Positions 16,490-25,890 of a stretch of DNA of 64,000 nt are shown piece after piece. The stretch covers positions 1,240,001 to 1,304,000 of the forward strand of contig JACJXT010000011.1 of the NCBI GenBank assembly GCA_020636535.1, written 5' to 3'. A program made the translations under genes and the position numbers. This stretch comes from Chitinophagales bacterium (GTDB lineage: Bacteria; Bacteroidota; Bacteroidia; Chitinophagales; JADIYW01). Position 1 is the stretch's first letter. Every line of letters begins with the position of its first letter. Under the pieces are notes generated by a model that was not told the origin of the DNA, did not search any database, and saw only the letters and a list, made by a program, of their open reading frames with translations.

Positions 16490-17005
16490 ATGCTTATTTT
16501 TTTAATAGGATTTATGGGCTGTGGTAAATCGTATATTGGTAGAAACATTGCTCCAATATTGAATTACAATAATATCGACATGGATAAAGCTATTGAAGCA
16601 GAAATGCAATTATCTATCAGTGAGATTTTTGCACAATATGGAGAACAATATTTTAGAACACTAGAACACAAATATATAGAATCGCTAGATATAAATGATA
16701 ATTTAATTATTTCTACTGGTGGTGGTGCACCGTGTTTTAATAATAATATGGAATTGATGAATAGTAAAGGCATTACTGTTTACATTAATAGAAGTAAAGA
16801 CAGAATTTTAGAACAATTGAAAAAAGGTATGCACAAACGACCTTTATTACAAGGTTTAACCGAAGCAGAGCTGTCTGATTTTTACGATAAGAAATTAGCC
16901 GAACGAATAGATTTTTACAACCAAGCACAAATATTTACTAGCGATGCATCAGTAGAAACCATAGCAGAACAACTGAAAAGCAAAATTGAAGAATACTTTA
17001 GATAG
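16490..17005 (+). CDS. aroK: Shikimate kinase
   Basis: A 171-residue kinase of the chorismate pathway that phosphorylates shikimate with ATP. The P-loop is GFMGCGKS (residues 7-14), the shikimate-binding Asp is in IDMDKAIE (30-36), an Arg follows in YFRTLE (~56), and the Walker B-like STGGGAPC ends near residue 82. The lid region has KRPLL. Length is normal. The end overlaps the convergent PAP2 gene by eight bases. Cytoplasmic. Confidence 0.95.
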   Translation: MLIFLIGFMGCGKSYIGRNIAPILNYNNIDMDKAIEAEMQLSISEIFAQYGEQYFRTLEHKYIESLDINDNLIISTGGGAPCFNNNMELMNSKGITVYINRSKDRILEQLKKGMHKRPLLQGLTEAELSDFYDKKLAERIDFYNQAQIFTSDASVETIAEQLKSKIEEYFR

Positions 17006-17570
17006 TAGTAGTAGTGTAGTTTAATTTTCTTCTAAATACTAAATACAATATTGATGCTATAAACAATCCGTAGCTAAAACCTACTAGAATATCGAATGGA
17101 TAGTGTACGCCTACATAAATTTGTGCAAAGCCAACGAGTAATGCCCAATCTAAAATTAATGCTTTTATAAATATATTTTTACTAATATTCATATAGATTA
17201 ATGCTGCTGATATTGCCATATGATTAGCAGCATGTGATGATGGAAAACTCCATTTTCCACCACAATGATTGAGTACTAAATTGACATATAACATTTCGTT
17301 ATGACATGGTCGCAATCTATGAAAAAAAGGTTTTAATATATAATAATTTGTAAAGTCTGTTATAGCAAAACACAATGCTAAATAGGTAATAAAATAAATT
17401 GATTTTGATTTATGTTGTTTGATTAAACTGTAAAAAATAAAAAGATAAACAGGAACCCAAGTATATCTGTTTCTTATAATTGGCATTATTAAATCGAAGA
17501 AACTATTGCTACAACTACTGTTTATTAGTGTGAACAATTTTTTATCTAATAATTGCAATGTGTCTAGCAT
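16998..17570 (-). CDS. PAP2-family membrane phosphatase
   Basis: A 190-residue membrane protein with the three phosphatase motifs of the PAP2/haloperoxidase superfamily: KPFFHRLRPC (K-x6-RP), PSSHAAN (PSGH-type, with Ser in place of Gly), and GVHYPFDILVG (SRxxxxxHxxxD-type with the final His and Asp). Members dephosphorylate undecaprenyl diphosphate, phosphatidate or similar lipids at the periplasmic face. It overlaps the upstream SDR gene by one base, so it belongs to the same minus-strand message. Confidence 0.9.
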   Translation of the reverse strand: MLDTLQLLDKKLFTLINSSCSNSFFDLIMPIIRNRYTWVPVYLFIFYSLIKQHKSKSIYFITYLALCFAITDFTNYYILKPFFHRLRPCHNEMLYVNLVLNHCGGKWSFPSSHAANHMAISAALIYMNISKNIFIKALILDWALLVGFAQIYVGVHYPFDILVGFSYGLFIASILYLVFRRKLNYTTTTI

Positions 17571-18220
17571 TACACCGCAATTTCAAATTCTAATCTATCA
17601 GTATACAATTGCCAAAATGCGTTGGCTATATTGGGTATATTCTCTTTATTGATATTGGTGATGTTGTTTACACACACAGTGCCTACAAATATATTTTTTT
17701 CTTTTAATGCATGATGTAAATTAATCACTATATTTCTAAGTGCCGCTTTACTTGCAGATAATGCACCATAATTTATATCAGGATTTAATGCTTCGCTTGC
17801 TCCAGTTACCAAAATAGTACCTTCGTTTAGTGCTTCAAAATCAGACATTACTTCGTGGTAAACTGTAAGCAAACCACTAGCATTTATTTTAAAATCTTTG
17901 GTTAAGCTGTCGTGTGTTTCGTCTAATATATTTACATTTTTTATTTTAGAAACATTATAGTGTAGTACACTAATGTCGCCTAATTTTTCATAAATGTCTT
18001 CAAAAGCATCTCTAACAGAAGCATCATCTGCAACATCGGCTAAAAATGGAAAAGCAATAATTTTATTTTTTTTCATATATTCTACCATAGCATCTAAATG
18101 TTTGTTGCTACGAGAAATGAGTGCAATTTTAAAACCTTTGCTACCAAATAATTCTGCAACTGCATAGCTTATCGCATCGCCTGCACCTAAAATTGCCATT
18201 ACTTTATTATTATTAGTCAT
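17570..18220 (-). CDS. SDR-type protein with altered catalytic motif
   Basis: A 216-residue short-chain dehydrogenase-like protein. The nucleotide-binding start is ILGAGDAISYAVAELFG (Gly-rich loop with Asp-Ala-Ile in place of the usual Gly-x-Gly end), and VSKIKNV replaces the usual NNAG. In the active-site segment YGALSASKAALRN, the residue four before Lys is Leu instead of the canonical Tyr. It may still be an enzyme of a divergent SDR branch or a non-catalytic cofactor-binding protein. It overlaps the methyltransferase gene by eight bases and the PAP2 gene by one. Confidence 0.75.
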   Translation of the reverse strand: MTNNNKVMAILGAGDAISYAVAELFGSKGFKIALISRSNKHLDAMVEYMKKNKIIAFPFLADVADDASVRDAFEDIYEKLGDISVLHYNVSKIKNVNILDETHDSLTKDFKINASGLLTVYHEVMSDFEALNEGTILVTGASEALNPDINYGALSASKAALRNIVINLHHALKEKNIFVGTVCVNNITNINKENIPNIANAFWQLYTDRLEFEIAV

Positions 18221-18962
18221 TGTTTAATTTTTTAGCAAGTAATATATATCTTGGTGATGTTTTAGCATTGAATTTGTTGAATTCATAGTCGCCAAATTCA
18301 TCCACCAATGAAAAATGTGTATTGTTTAAAAACTGATGAAAATGATGTGGCATAAGTGCTTGTACTTCTTCTTTAAACAAATGTACTTCGTTTTCATCTT
18401 GTTCTATTTTAATGTGTTTAATGATTTTTCCGTCGTAAACTTCTCTACGAATAAAAAAATCAATACCATCAATTTTCTTTTCTTCTCTTTCTACTAAGTT
18501 GTTGATTACTAGTTCTGTATTCATGAAATCAATGAGAAAATAGCCACCTTCTTTTAATCCAAGATGAACACTTTCAAATACTTTTTCATTGTCTTTTAAG
18601 TTTTTAAAATATCCTAAGCTAGTAAATAAATTCAAGACATAGTCGTAATAATTTATTCTAAATGGCAAACGCATATCATGCACATAAAACTCTAAATTGT
18701 CTAGGTGATACATCTCGTTGGCAAAGTCAATACTATTTTCAGATAAATCAATTCCAGTAACATCAAATCCTTTTTCTGCCAAGTAGTGTGCATGCCTTCC
18801 TTTTCCACAAGCTAAATCTAAAATAGTACCATATTCTACATTGGCTTTTTGTATAAGATTATCAATAAATGCAGTTGCTTCACCTACATTTCTGTTTTTA
18901 TATAAAATGTGATAAAATGGAGAATTAAACCAAACTTCGAACCAAGACTTTTGTTTTTCCAT
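18213..18962 (-). CDS. Class I SAM-dependent methyltransferase
   Basis: A 249-residue Rossmann-fold methyltransferase. Motif I is ILDLACGKGRHAHYLAEKG (residues ~43-61), followed by VTGIDLSENSI for the acidic residue binding the ribose, and FYVHDMR for motif II/III. This arrangement matches the methyltransferase type 11/25 groups. The C-terminal part (~residues 130-249) is an alpha/beta extension with EEVQALMPHHF, often seen in relatives of unknown substrate. Co-transcribed with the SDR gene downstream. Cytoplasmic. Confidence 0.9.
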   Translation of the reverse strand: MEKQKSWFEVWFNSPFYHILYKNRNVGEATAFIDNLIQKANVEYGTILDLACGKGRHAHYLAEKGFDVTGIDLSENSIDFANEMYHLDNLEFYVHDMRLPFRINYYDYVLNLFTSLGYFKNLKDNEKVFESVHLGLKEGGYFLIDFMNTELVINNLVEREEKKIDGIDFFIRREVYDGKIIKHIKIEQDENEVHLFKEEVQALMPHHFHQFLNNTHFSLVDEFGDYEFNKFNAKTSPRYILLAKKLNND

Positions 18963-18992
18963 AAAACGATATTCAGCACTAAAATATAAAAA

Positions 18993-20330
18993 TTAATCGT
19001 ACGAAATGTATTTTTTCCAATGATTACTTCTTAAGTACCAAAGTGATAAAATAAATAGTCCGAACCAATAAATAATTTCGCTTAGCCAAGAAACTAGCAT
19101 GCCACTTCTTTTGTAATAGATGAAATACAAACAAAAGCTGATGTAAAAAATAGACAATATAAATTCAAACAAAGCAGTAACCGTAGTTGCTCCTGTTCCA
19201 ACAATACCTTGTGATAATACTAGTGTAAATGAAAAAATAAAAACACCTATGCTTAATACATATTTACTTTGATTGAATAAGTCAATTACAATTTGGTCGT
19301 TGGTAAAAAAATGTAAGTATTGATTGCTGAAAATTAAGAACATTAAATTGGCAACCATAGTTAATGATACGCTTAGTATAATTACTTTTTTAATACTGTT
19401 TAGAATATCGTTACTTTTTCCTTGACCTATTAAGTTGCTGACTACCGTACTTGCTGTTGCACCAAAACCCCAAACTGGAATTCCTATAAATATATAAATG
19501 CTTTTTAAAATACTAGAAGCAGCCAATTCATTTTGTCCGACTTTTTCTATACAAAGAAAAAATACTTGCCATGAACTAATGGCAATAATATTTTGTAGTA
19601 CAATAGGCGAGGAGAGTTGTGTTATTCTTTTAAATAATTTTGTTTCTAATGCTTTAAATTGAAATGCTTCAAACTGCTTTTGGTATTTTTGATAGATGAA
19701 GTATAATATATAAATCATCATCATTACAAATTCTGCTACAATACTAGAAATTGCAGCACCTTTAATGCCTAATTTAGGAAACCCAAAATTTCCGAAAATA
19801 AATAAGTAACCAAAACCAATATTTACCAAAGCCATTATTACACTAGCATAAGTAATGATTTTTGTTTTAGCAATACCACTATAAAAAGCATTAAATCCGT
19901 AGCACATTAAAATAAAAGGAACACCAAATTTTCTAATTTGTAAGTAGTCTAATGATAAATCAACAATTTCAGTAGAATGCACTAGTTTTGGTATAATCCA
20001 TTCTTCAGAAATATCTAATAAAATATAAATACTAAGTATGAGTAGTAAAGTTATTATTAGTAAATGGTCTATTGTTTTGCCAATTGCTTTTAAATTATTT
20101 TCGCCAGCTCTTTTAGCAATAATTACTTGGCAACCTCTAGTAAATCCAGTAGCTATAAAAGTAAGATTAAAGAAATATAATCCAGCTAAATTAGAAGCTC
20201 CTAAATTTGCAGTAGACACTCGTCCCATAAAAGCAGTATCAACCATTTGGTTAATGCTATGAGCAATGCTTCCTAGAATAATAGGATAGGCAATTTGCCA
20301 AATGGCTTTATACGAATTTTCTATCTGCAT
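18993..20330 (-). CDS. MATE-family efflux transporter
   Basis: A 445-residue protein with twelve hydrophobic segments, typical of multidrug and toxic compound extrusion carriers, which export cationic organic molecules using Na+ or H+ gradients. The N-terminus (WQIAYPIILGSIAHSINQMVDTAFMGRV) carries the family signature with the conserved Pro and Asp. A second internal half begins near residue 230 with ITQLSSPIVLQNIIAISSW. Inner membrane. It lies three bases after the PECR-like SDR gene on the same strand. Confidence 0.92.
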   Translation of the reverse strand: MQIENSYKAIWQIAYPIILGSIAHSINQMVDTAFMGRVSTANLGASNLAGLYFFNLTFIATGFTRGCQVIIAKRAGENNLKAIGKTIDHLLIITLLLILSIYILLDISEEWIIPKLVHSTEIVDLSLDYLQIRKFGVPFILMCYGFNAFYSGIAKTKIITYASVIMALVNIGFGYLFIFGNFGFPKLGIKGAAISSIVAEFVMMMIYILYFIYQKYQKQFEAFQFKALETKLFKRITQLSSPIVLQNIIAISSWQVFFLCIEKVGQNELAASSILKSIYIFIGIPVWGFGATASTVVSNLIGQGKSNDILNSIKKVIILSVSLTMVANLMFLIFSNQYLHFFTNDQIVIDLFNQSKYVLSIGVFIFSFTLVLSQGIVGTGATTVTALFEFILSIFYISFCLYFIYYKRSGMLVSWLSEIIYWFGLFILSLWYLRSNHWKKYISYD

Positions 20331-20333
20331 GAA

Positions 20334-21104
20334 TTACATCTTCCACTGGTCGCCCCACAATCTGTTCGCACCATCAACATACAAAGTTTCGCCATTAATA
20401 TAACTTGCCATTGGCGAAGATAAAAACAAAACTGCCCAAGCAACTTCTTGCATGGTTCCCATTCTTTTTTCAGGAATTACATTAGTAACACCAGCTAAAA
20501 ATTGTGGTGGATATTGGTCTAATCCAGAGCTTTCAATAATTCCTGGTGCAACAGCATTTACTCTAAGATGAAATCTAGACCATTCTACTGCTAGTGTTTT
20601 AGTCAAATTATCAACGCCAGCTCTAGCAGCACCTGTATGTGCCATGCCTGGAAATCCTTTATAAATATTGGCAATAATGTTAACAATATTTCCAGATTGT
20701 TGTGGAATGAAAAATGTTTTAGCCATTACTTGTGTTACATTAAATGTACCTAATAAGTTGTTATTGACCACAGCTTTAAATCCGTTGAAAGAAATATTTT
20801 CGGCAGCAGATGGAAACTGTCCACCAGCATTATTGATTAAAATATCTAATTTATCAGTATGTGCTTTTATTTTATCTGCTAGTGCTTGTACTTGTTCAGG
20901 TTCTCTAATGTCTGCAATTAGTCCGTGAACATTACCAAGTTGACTCAACTCACTACATGCTTTATCTATTTTTTCTTGATTTCGAGAAGCAATGAAAACC
21001 GTAGCACCTAATTTTAAATATTCGGTTGCAATAGTATAGCCAATACCACTTCCGCCACCAGTAACTAAAATTGTTTTATCTTGGAATAGATTCTCTTGAA
21101 ACAT
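20334..21104 (-). CDS. SDR reductase similar to trans-2-enoyl-CoA / 2,4-dienoyl-CoA reductases
   Basis: A 256-residue short-chain dehydrogenase. TGGGSGIG (residues ~15-22) binds NADP(H), NNAGG follows near residue 90. At the active site it reads HTGAARAGVDNLTKTLAVEW: the usual Tyr-x-x-x-Lys is absent, and this HxGAARAGV form is the one found in PECR and DECR enzymes, which reduce unsaturated acyl-CoAs. So an acyl-CoA substrate is likely, perhaps in beta-oxidation of unsaturated fatty acids. Adjacent to the MATE gene, but no functional link is evident. Confidence 0.88.
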   Translation of the reverse strand: MFQENLFQDKTILVTGGGSGIGYTIATEYLKLGATVFIASRNQEKIDKACSELSQLGNVHGLIADIREPEQVQALADKIKAHTDKLDILINNAGGQFPSAAENISFNGFKAVVNNNLLGTFNVTQVMAKTFFIPQQSGNIVNIIANIYKGFPGMAHTGAARAGVDNLTKTLAVEWSRFHLRVNAVAPGIIESSGLDQYPPQFLAGVTNVIPEKRMGTMQEVAWAVLFLSSPMASYINGETLYVDGANRLWGDQWKM

Positions 21105-21137
21105 AATAGATTTTTTTCAAAAATAGGGAATTAAAAT

Positions 21138-22055
21138 TTAGCGTTTAGCTTTTGATTTAATATTTGCTTTGCTGATGAGTAAAATGCCTAGAATTACTAA
21201 AATAGTTCCTAGTAATTGCTGTAGTGTAAATGGTTCTTTTAAAAAATAAGTTGCCATAAAAATAGTAAGTATTGGTCCTATACTTGCTATGATTGACATA
21301 TTGTTTGAACCAATGATTTTAATACCTTCTGCCATTATAAATGTAGGTAATACGGTAGCAATAGTTGCTATAATAAAAGATAAAGCATATACTTGATATG
21401 GAAAATGAAATAAATCTAAACCATGAACAATACTGTAATGTATGATGACTATAATGCTAGAAAAAATTAAAGAGTAGGCAGTAAATGGAATGCTACCAAT
21501 TTTTATAATGGTGTTTTCGCTTTTAGACAAGTAGAATGCATAAGAAATAGCTGCTAAAAAAACGAGTATTGCACCTTTTACAGTTGCTTGATTATCGGTA
21601 TAGTATTTTAAGTCAGATTGAAAAGCAATGGCAACACCAATATAAGTAATAACTATTGCTACATATTGATAAGAGTAAGTTTTTCTTTTATATAATATTT
21701 TTCCGAATAATAAGACAATAGTTGGATAGATAAATAATATTAATCGTTCTAAGCTTGCTGAGATGAATTCTAAACCATAAAAATCTAAATAGCTAGCTAA
21801 GTAATAACCAAAGAAACCAGCAATTAAAATATCAGTATAGTCTTTTTTTGCAATACTGACTTTGTTTTTTCTGTTATACCAAAACAATATCACAATATAA
21901 AAAGGTAAAGAAAATAACATTCTTAAGCATAGAATTGTCAAGCCATCTACACCGTATGGAAAAATGAGTTTTGCAAAAATAGCTTTGGTAGAATATAGTG
22001 CAGCACCTAGTAATACTAGCACTATTCCTTTTAATTGTTGTTGCTCTTTTTGCAT
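21138..22055 (-). CDS. DMT-family (EamA) transporter
   Basis: A 305-residue inner-membrane protein with ten hydrophobic segments arranged as two EamA repeats (from about residues 7 and 160). LVLLGAALYSTKAIFAKLIF at the N-terminus and TIFMATYFLKEPFTLQQLLGTILVILGILL near the end are typical of drug/metabolite exporters. The substrate cannot be inferred. The C-terminus is lysine-rich, as expected for a cytoplasmic end. Confidence 0.9.
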   Translation of the reverse strand: MQKEQQQLKGIVLVLLGAALYSTKAIFAKLIFPYGVDGLTILCLRMLFSLPFYIVILFWYNRKNKVSIAKKDYTDILIAGFFGYYLASYLDFYGLEFISASLERLILFIYPTIVLLFGKILYKRKTYSYQYVAIVITYIGVAIAFQSDLKYYTDNQATVKGAILVFLAAISYAFYLSKSENTIIKIGSIPFTAYSLIFSSIIVIIHYSIVHGLDLFHFPYQVYALSFIIATIATVLPTFIMAEGIKIIGSNNMSIIASIGPILTIFMATYFLKEPFTLQQLLGTILVILGILLISKANIKSKAKR

Positions 22056-22113
22056 ACAACAAAATTAGACTTCTGTACTATTTAATTAGCGATGTGTTTA
22101 TTATTAAAACAAA

Positions 22114-22141
22114 AAATCCATCACTAAAAAATGATGGATTT
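22114..22141 (-). terminator. Intrinsic terminator of the coiled-coil protein gene
   Basis: A perfect 10-bp stem (AAATCCATCA / TGATGGATTT) with an 8-base loop. Read on the minus strand it is followed by a T-rich tail (TTTTTTGTTTT when counted from the stem), so it ends transcription of the gene at 22197-23192. Confidence 0.8.
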
Positions 22142-22196
22142 CAATATATAATATAAGCAGTTTTGTGTCAATCGTTTTTTCTGCAAAAACAGAAAT

Positions 22197-23192
22197 CTAT
22201 TTCAAAGTAAACGATGATTTACCAATCATAACACCTTCTTGATATACTTCTGTAGCATATTTACCAGCAGAGAAATTATAATTTTGATTCCAGTATGAAC
22301 AAACTTGTTTTGTATCGCCATCAAATTTTGGAGTAATTGAATAGGTATATGGAATAGATTTTCCTGTGTTTATATCTGTTAAAGTACCACTTCCTAAACT
22401 TGCAATTTGGATAGTAGAACCATCAGGACCCAAAAGTCTAACTTTTAATTCGGTAGCACCTTTTGGAGCAATTTTATTTTGTAATAAATCAAAACATACT
22501 TTTAATTTAGAAGCATCTTTCGCTTTTTTCACTTCTACTTCTTCACCTTTTTTATTGTTTTTTACTGGAGTTATAGAAAAATTAGCAGCAGTTAAAATTG
22601 ATGCTTCATCAATTCTATTTTGCATTTGTTGTTTTAATTCTTCTATTTTAAGTTTTTCAGCAGAAATTTTATCTCTGTCTTCTTTAGTAGTCGTTAAATC
22701 ATTATTTAAAGTAACATTATCGTCAAATAACTTTTGGTTTACTTGCATTAAAGAATCTAGTGTAGTTCTTAAATTTTCTTTTTCTTGCTGCAATTCTGCA
22801 ATCAAAGCTTGAGCTTCTTTTAGTGCTTTACTGTCTTTATTTTTAGACATTGCAACTTGTGCTAATAAACTTTCAATTTTTTGTTTCTTAGCATACAATT
22901 CATTTTCTTTTACATTCAACAAGCTATCTAAGCCAGCATTTTCTGCTTTATAACTTTCAATATCAGCCAAAGCAGCATTAAATTTCATATCTAAATCATT
23001 CTTAGCAGCTTCAACTTCAGTTATTTTTTGTTCATTAACAACAATGGTATCATTAGATTTTTTTAACTTTAATACAGTGAAAATTAGTCCACCAAGTAAT
23101 AGAGCTAGCAATAACAATAACAACTTGTTTATTCCACCTTTTTTTTCTTGTTCTTGAACTTGTTGTTCGTTATTATCCTGATAATCTGACAT
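22197..23192 (-). CDS. Membrane-anchored coiled-coil protein, unknown function
   Basis: A 331-residue protein in three parts: a cytoplasmic acidic/Gln-rich start (residues 1-20), one transmembrane helix (~22-42), and a long coiled coil (~55-200) with heptad-like Leu and Lys/Glu patterns. The last ~110 residues form a beta-rich domain (KVCFDLLQNKIAPKGATEL, then LLGPDGSTIQI and KQVCSYW). Bacteroidota genomes carry similar proteins, sometimes mislabelled as SMC-like. The terminal domain is probably periplasmic. It has its own terminator downstream and appears monocistronic. Confidence 0.75.
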   Translation of the reverse strand: MSDYQDNNEQQVQEQEKKGGINKLLLLLLALLLGGLIFTVLKLKKSNDTIVVNEQKITEVEAAKNDLDMKFNAALADIESYKAENAGLDSLLNVKENELYAKKQKIESLLAQVAMSKNKDSKALKEAQALIAELQQEKENLRTTLDSLMQVNQKLFDDNVTLNNDLTTTKEDRDKISAEKLKIEELKQQMQNRIDEASILTAANFSITPVKNNKKGEEVEVKKAKDASKLKVCFDLLQNKIAPKGATELKVRLLGPDGSTIQIASLGSGTLTDINTGKSIPYTYSITPKFDGDTKQVCSYWNQNYNFSAGKYATEVYQEGVMIGKSSFTLK

Positions 23193-23306
23193 AATAAAAG
23201 AGTTTAATTAGTTGTACTACAAAAATATGACTTATATTGCGTTTTTTTGAAGAAATGAGGAGTATCTCATATTAATTTTTAATTTTATAAGAAAATTTTA
23301 ACAGTA

Positions 23307-24032
23307 ATGCTACAAGATATCAACATCAACAACTTATTAATCATAGATATTGAAACGGTGCCATTTGCAAAAAGCTTTGATGAATTGAATAATTACGAAC
23401 AAGAACTATGGGAAGAAAAGAAAGGAAAGCATAGAAACGAAGATGAAAATAAGTCGGAATTTTATTTTAATAATGCAGGAATCCTAGCAGAGTTTGGAAA
23501 AATAGTTTGCATTTCTATTGCTACAATTACAAATGATGGTTTATTTAAACAAATTAAATGTAATTCATTTTATGGTGATGATGAAAAACAAGTACTCATT
23601 CAATTTCAAGCATATTTAGAAAAAGTGTTTGCACAAAATTCAAGAACTTTACTTTGTGGTCACAACATCAAAGAGTTTGATATACCATATATTTGCAGAC
23701 GATTACTCATTAACGAAATGCAATTGAGCAGTCCTTTGTTAAACTTACAATCTAAAAAACCTTGGGAAGTTGCTTTAGTTGATACTATGGATCAGTGGAA
23801 ATTTGGCGATTATAAAAATTACATTTCACTTAAATTGTTAGCTTACTTATTAAAAGTGCCATCGCCAAAAGACGATATTTCTGGTAAAGATGTAGGCAGA
23901 GTATATTGGCAGGAAAATGGTTTAGAACGCATTAAAAAATATTGCGAAAAAGATGTAGCTACAGTAGCACAAATTGTGTTAAAGTTAAAAGCCGACGACT
24001 TAATAGATGGAAATAATATTATTTTTTCCTAA
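23307..24032 (+). CDS. PolB-type 3'-5' exonuclease (DEDDy-like)
   Basis: A 241-residue protein of the family of predicted 3'-5' exonucleases related to the DNA polymerase B proofreading domain (PF10108). ExoI is LLIDIETVP (Asp, Glu at residues ~10-12), ExoII is CGHNIKEFDIPYI (Asp near 121), and ExoIII is KKYCEKDVATVAQI with the final Asp near 219. It likely trims DNA or RNA ends in the cytoplasm. Its 3' end is followed closely by the ABC ATPase gene; the reading frames would overlap only if that gene used its upstream start. Confidence 0.9.
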   Translation: MLQDININNLLIIDIETVPFAKSFDELNNYEQELWEEKKGKHRNEDENKSEFYFNNAGILAEFGKIVCISIATITNDGLFKQIKCNSFYGDDEKQVLIQFQAYLEKVFAQNSRTLLCGHNIKEFDIPYICRRLLINEMQLSSPLLNLQSKKPWEVALVDTMDQWKFGDYKNYISLKLLAYLLKVPSPKDDISGKDVGRVYWQENGLERIKKYCEKDVATVAQIVLKLKADDLIDGNNIIFS

Positions 24033-24054
24033 TTTGGCAGAATATAAGTCAACG

Positions 24055-25836
24055 ATGAGTAAATTATTAGAAGTACAAAATTTAGTTACCGAGTTTAATA
24101 CCGAAAATGGTAATGTTAAAGCAGTTAACGATGTTTCTTTTCATATCAATAAAAAGGAAGTAGTTGGTATAGTAGGTGAGTCAGGTTCTGGTAAATCAGT
24201 AACTTCTTTATCTATCATGCGATTGATTCCAAATCCACCAGGAAAAATTACAAACGGTTCTATCATTTATCACGAAGCTGATGATAAATCGGTTGATTTA
24301 ACTAAAATTTCTGACGAAGAAATGCGTAAGTACAGAGGTAATGAAATATCTATGATTTTTCAAGAACCAATGACTTCTTTAAATCCAGTGTTTACTTGTG
24401 GCAATCAAGTGATGGAAGCCATTATACTACATCAAAAATGTTCAAAAAAAGAAGCAGAAGAAAAAACATTGCAACTATTTGAACAAGTAAAATTACCTAA
24501 TCCAGCAAGAATTTTAAAAGCATATCCACATCAATTATCTGGTGGTCAAAAGCAAAGAGTAATGATTGCTATGGCAATGTCATGTCAACCAAAAATATTA
24601 ATTGCAGATGAACCAACAACAGCTTTAGATGTTACCGTTCAAAAAACCATACTAGAATTAATTGGCGATTTGAGCGAAGAAACAGGCATGTCTACCATTT
24701 TTATTACACACGATTTAGGTGTAATTGCAGAAATAGCAGATAGAGTTATTGTAATGTACAAAGGTAAAATTGTAGAGCAAGGTTCGGTTTTAGAAATCTT
24801 TTCAAATCCACAACATCCATACACCAAAGGACTTTTAGCTTGTCGTCCACCATTAGGTAAAAGATTAAGAAAATTACCAGTTATTGCTGATTTCATGACA
24901 GTAGAACCAGATGGAACGCTAGTAGAAAAAGCAGCTAACATGGAAGAATTGATTGATGCTTTTGTAGTAACTGAAGCTCAAACCAAAGCACGATTGGAAG
25001 AATTACATCAAGGTAAAAAAATATTAGAAGTACAAAATTTGCAAACATGGTTTCCATCTAAAACGAATTTTTTTGGAAAAGCAACCGAGTATGTAAAAGC
25101 TGTAAATAATGTTTCTTTTGATGTTTACGAAGGTGAAACTTTAGGATTGGTTGGCGAATCTGGTTGTGGTAAAACAACTTTAGGTAGAACTATTTTGCGT
25201 TTGGTTGAACCAACAGCAGGAAAAGCTATTTTTGATGGTCAAGATATTTTTAATCTCGATAATAAATCGTTGAAAGCTTTACGCGAACACATGCAAATTA
25301 TTTTTCAAGATCCATATTCTTCATTAAATCCAAGAATGACTATTGGCAATGCCATTATGGAACCAATGATTGTGCATAATAAATACAGCAACGACAAAGA
25401 ACGAAAGGAAAAAGTAATAGAGTTACTAGAAAAAGTAAACTTACAAGCTGATCACTTTTTAAGATATCCTCACGAATTTTCTGGTGGTCAGCGACAAAGA
25501 ATTTGTATAGCAAGAGCATTGGCATTAAATCCTAAATTTATTATTTGCGATGAGTCGGTTTCTGCATTAGATGTTTCCGTTCAAGCACAAGTATTAAATC
25601 TATTGATTGAGTTGAGAAAAGAGTTTAAATTTACTTATATATTTATTTCTCACGATTTATCTGTAGTGAAATTTATGAGCGATAGAATGGTAGTAATGAA
25701 CAAAGGCGAAATTGAAGAAATGGGTGCAGCTGATGAAATCTATAACAATCCACAAAAAGAATACACTAAGAAACTAATTGCAGCCATTCCAAAAGGTAAC
25801 TTAGCAGATATTAAAGCAAGATTTTCAACCATCTAA
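24055..25836 (+). CDS. Double ABC ATPase for peptide transport (OppD-OppF fusion)
   Basis: 593 residues from the ATG at 24055 (MSKLLEVQNL), preferred over 24007, which lies within the exonuclease gene. Two complete nucleotide-binding domains: the first has GESGSGKS, LSGGQKQR and ILIADEPTTALD; the second, from about residue 330, has GESGCGKT, FSGGQRQR and FIICDESVSALD. The first domain ends with the zinc/ligand-type extension HPYTKGLLACRPP typical of OppD. It should energise an oligopeptide or similar importer with the OppB-like permease at 15415. Confidence 0.93.
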   Translation: MSKLLEVQNLVTEFNTENGNVKAVNDVSFHINKKEVVGIVGESGSGKSVTSLSIMRLIPNPPGKITNGSIIYHEADDKSVDLTKISDEEMRKYRGNEISMIFQEPMTSLNPVFTCGNQVMEAIILHQKCSKKEAEEKTLQLFEQVKLPNPARILKAYPHQLSGGQKQRVMIAMAMSCQPKILIADEPTTALDVTVQKTILELIGDLSEETGMSTIFITHDLGVIAEIADRVIVMYKGKIVEQGSVLEIFSNPQHPYTKGLLACRPPLGKRLRKLPVIADFMTVEPDGTLVEKAANMEELIDAFVVTEAQTKARLEELHQGKKILEVQNLQTWFPSKTNFFGKATEYVKAVNNVSFDVYEGETLGLVGESGCGKTTLGRTILRLVEPTAGKAIFDGQDIFNLDNKSLKALREHMQIIFQDPYSSLNPRMTIGNAIMEPMIVHNKYSNDKERKEKVIELLEKVNLQADHFLRYPHEFSGGQRQRICIARALALNPKFIICDESVSALDVSVQAQVLNLLIELRKEFKFTYIFISHDLSVVKFMSDRMVVMNKGEIEEMGAADEIYNNPQKEYTKKLIAAIPKGNLADIKARFSTI

Positions 25837-25890
25837 TTTTTATCTAATGTATAGGTTAGTATAAAATTAAAAACTTTATTTTTATAAATT

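Noticed and set aside
22366..22812. 148-codon + strand frame opposite the coiled-coil protein
   Set aside because: Antisense shadow of the Lys/Glu coiled coil, rich in Phe/Ser/Leu.
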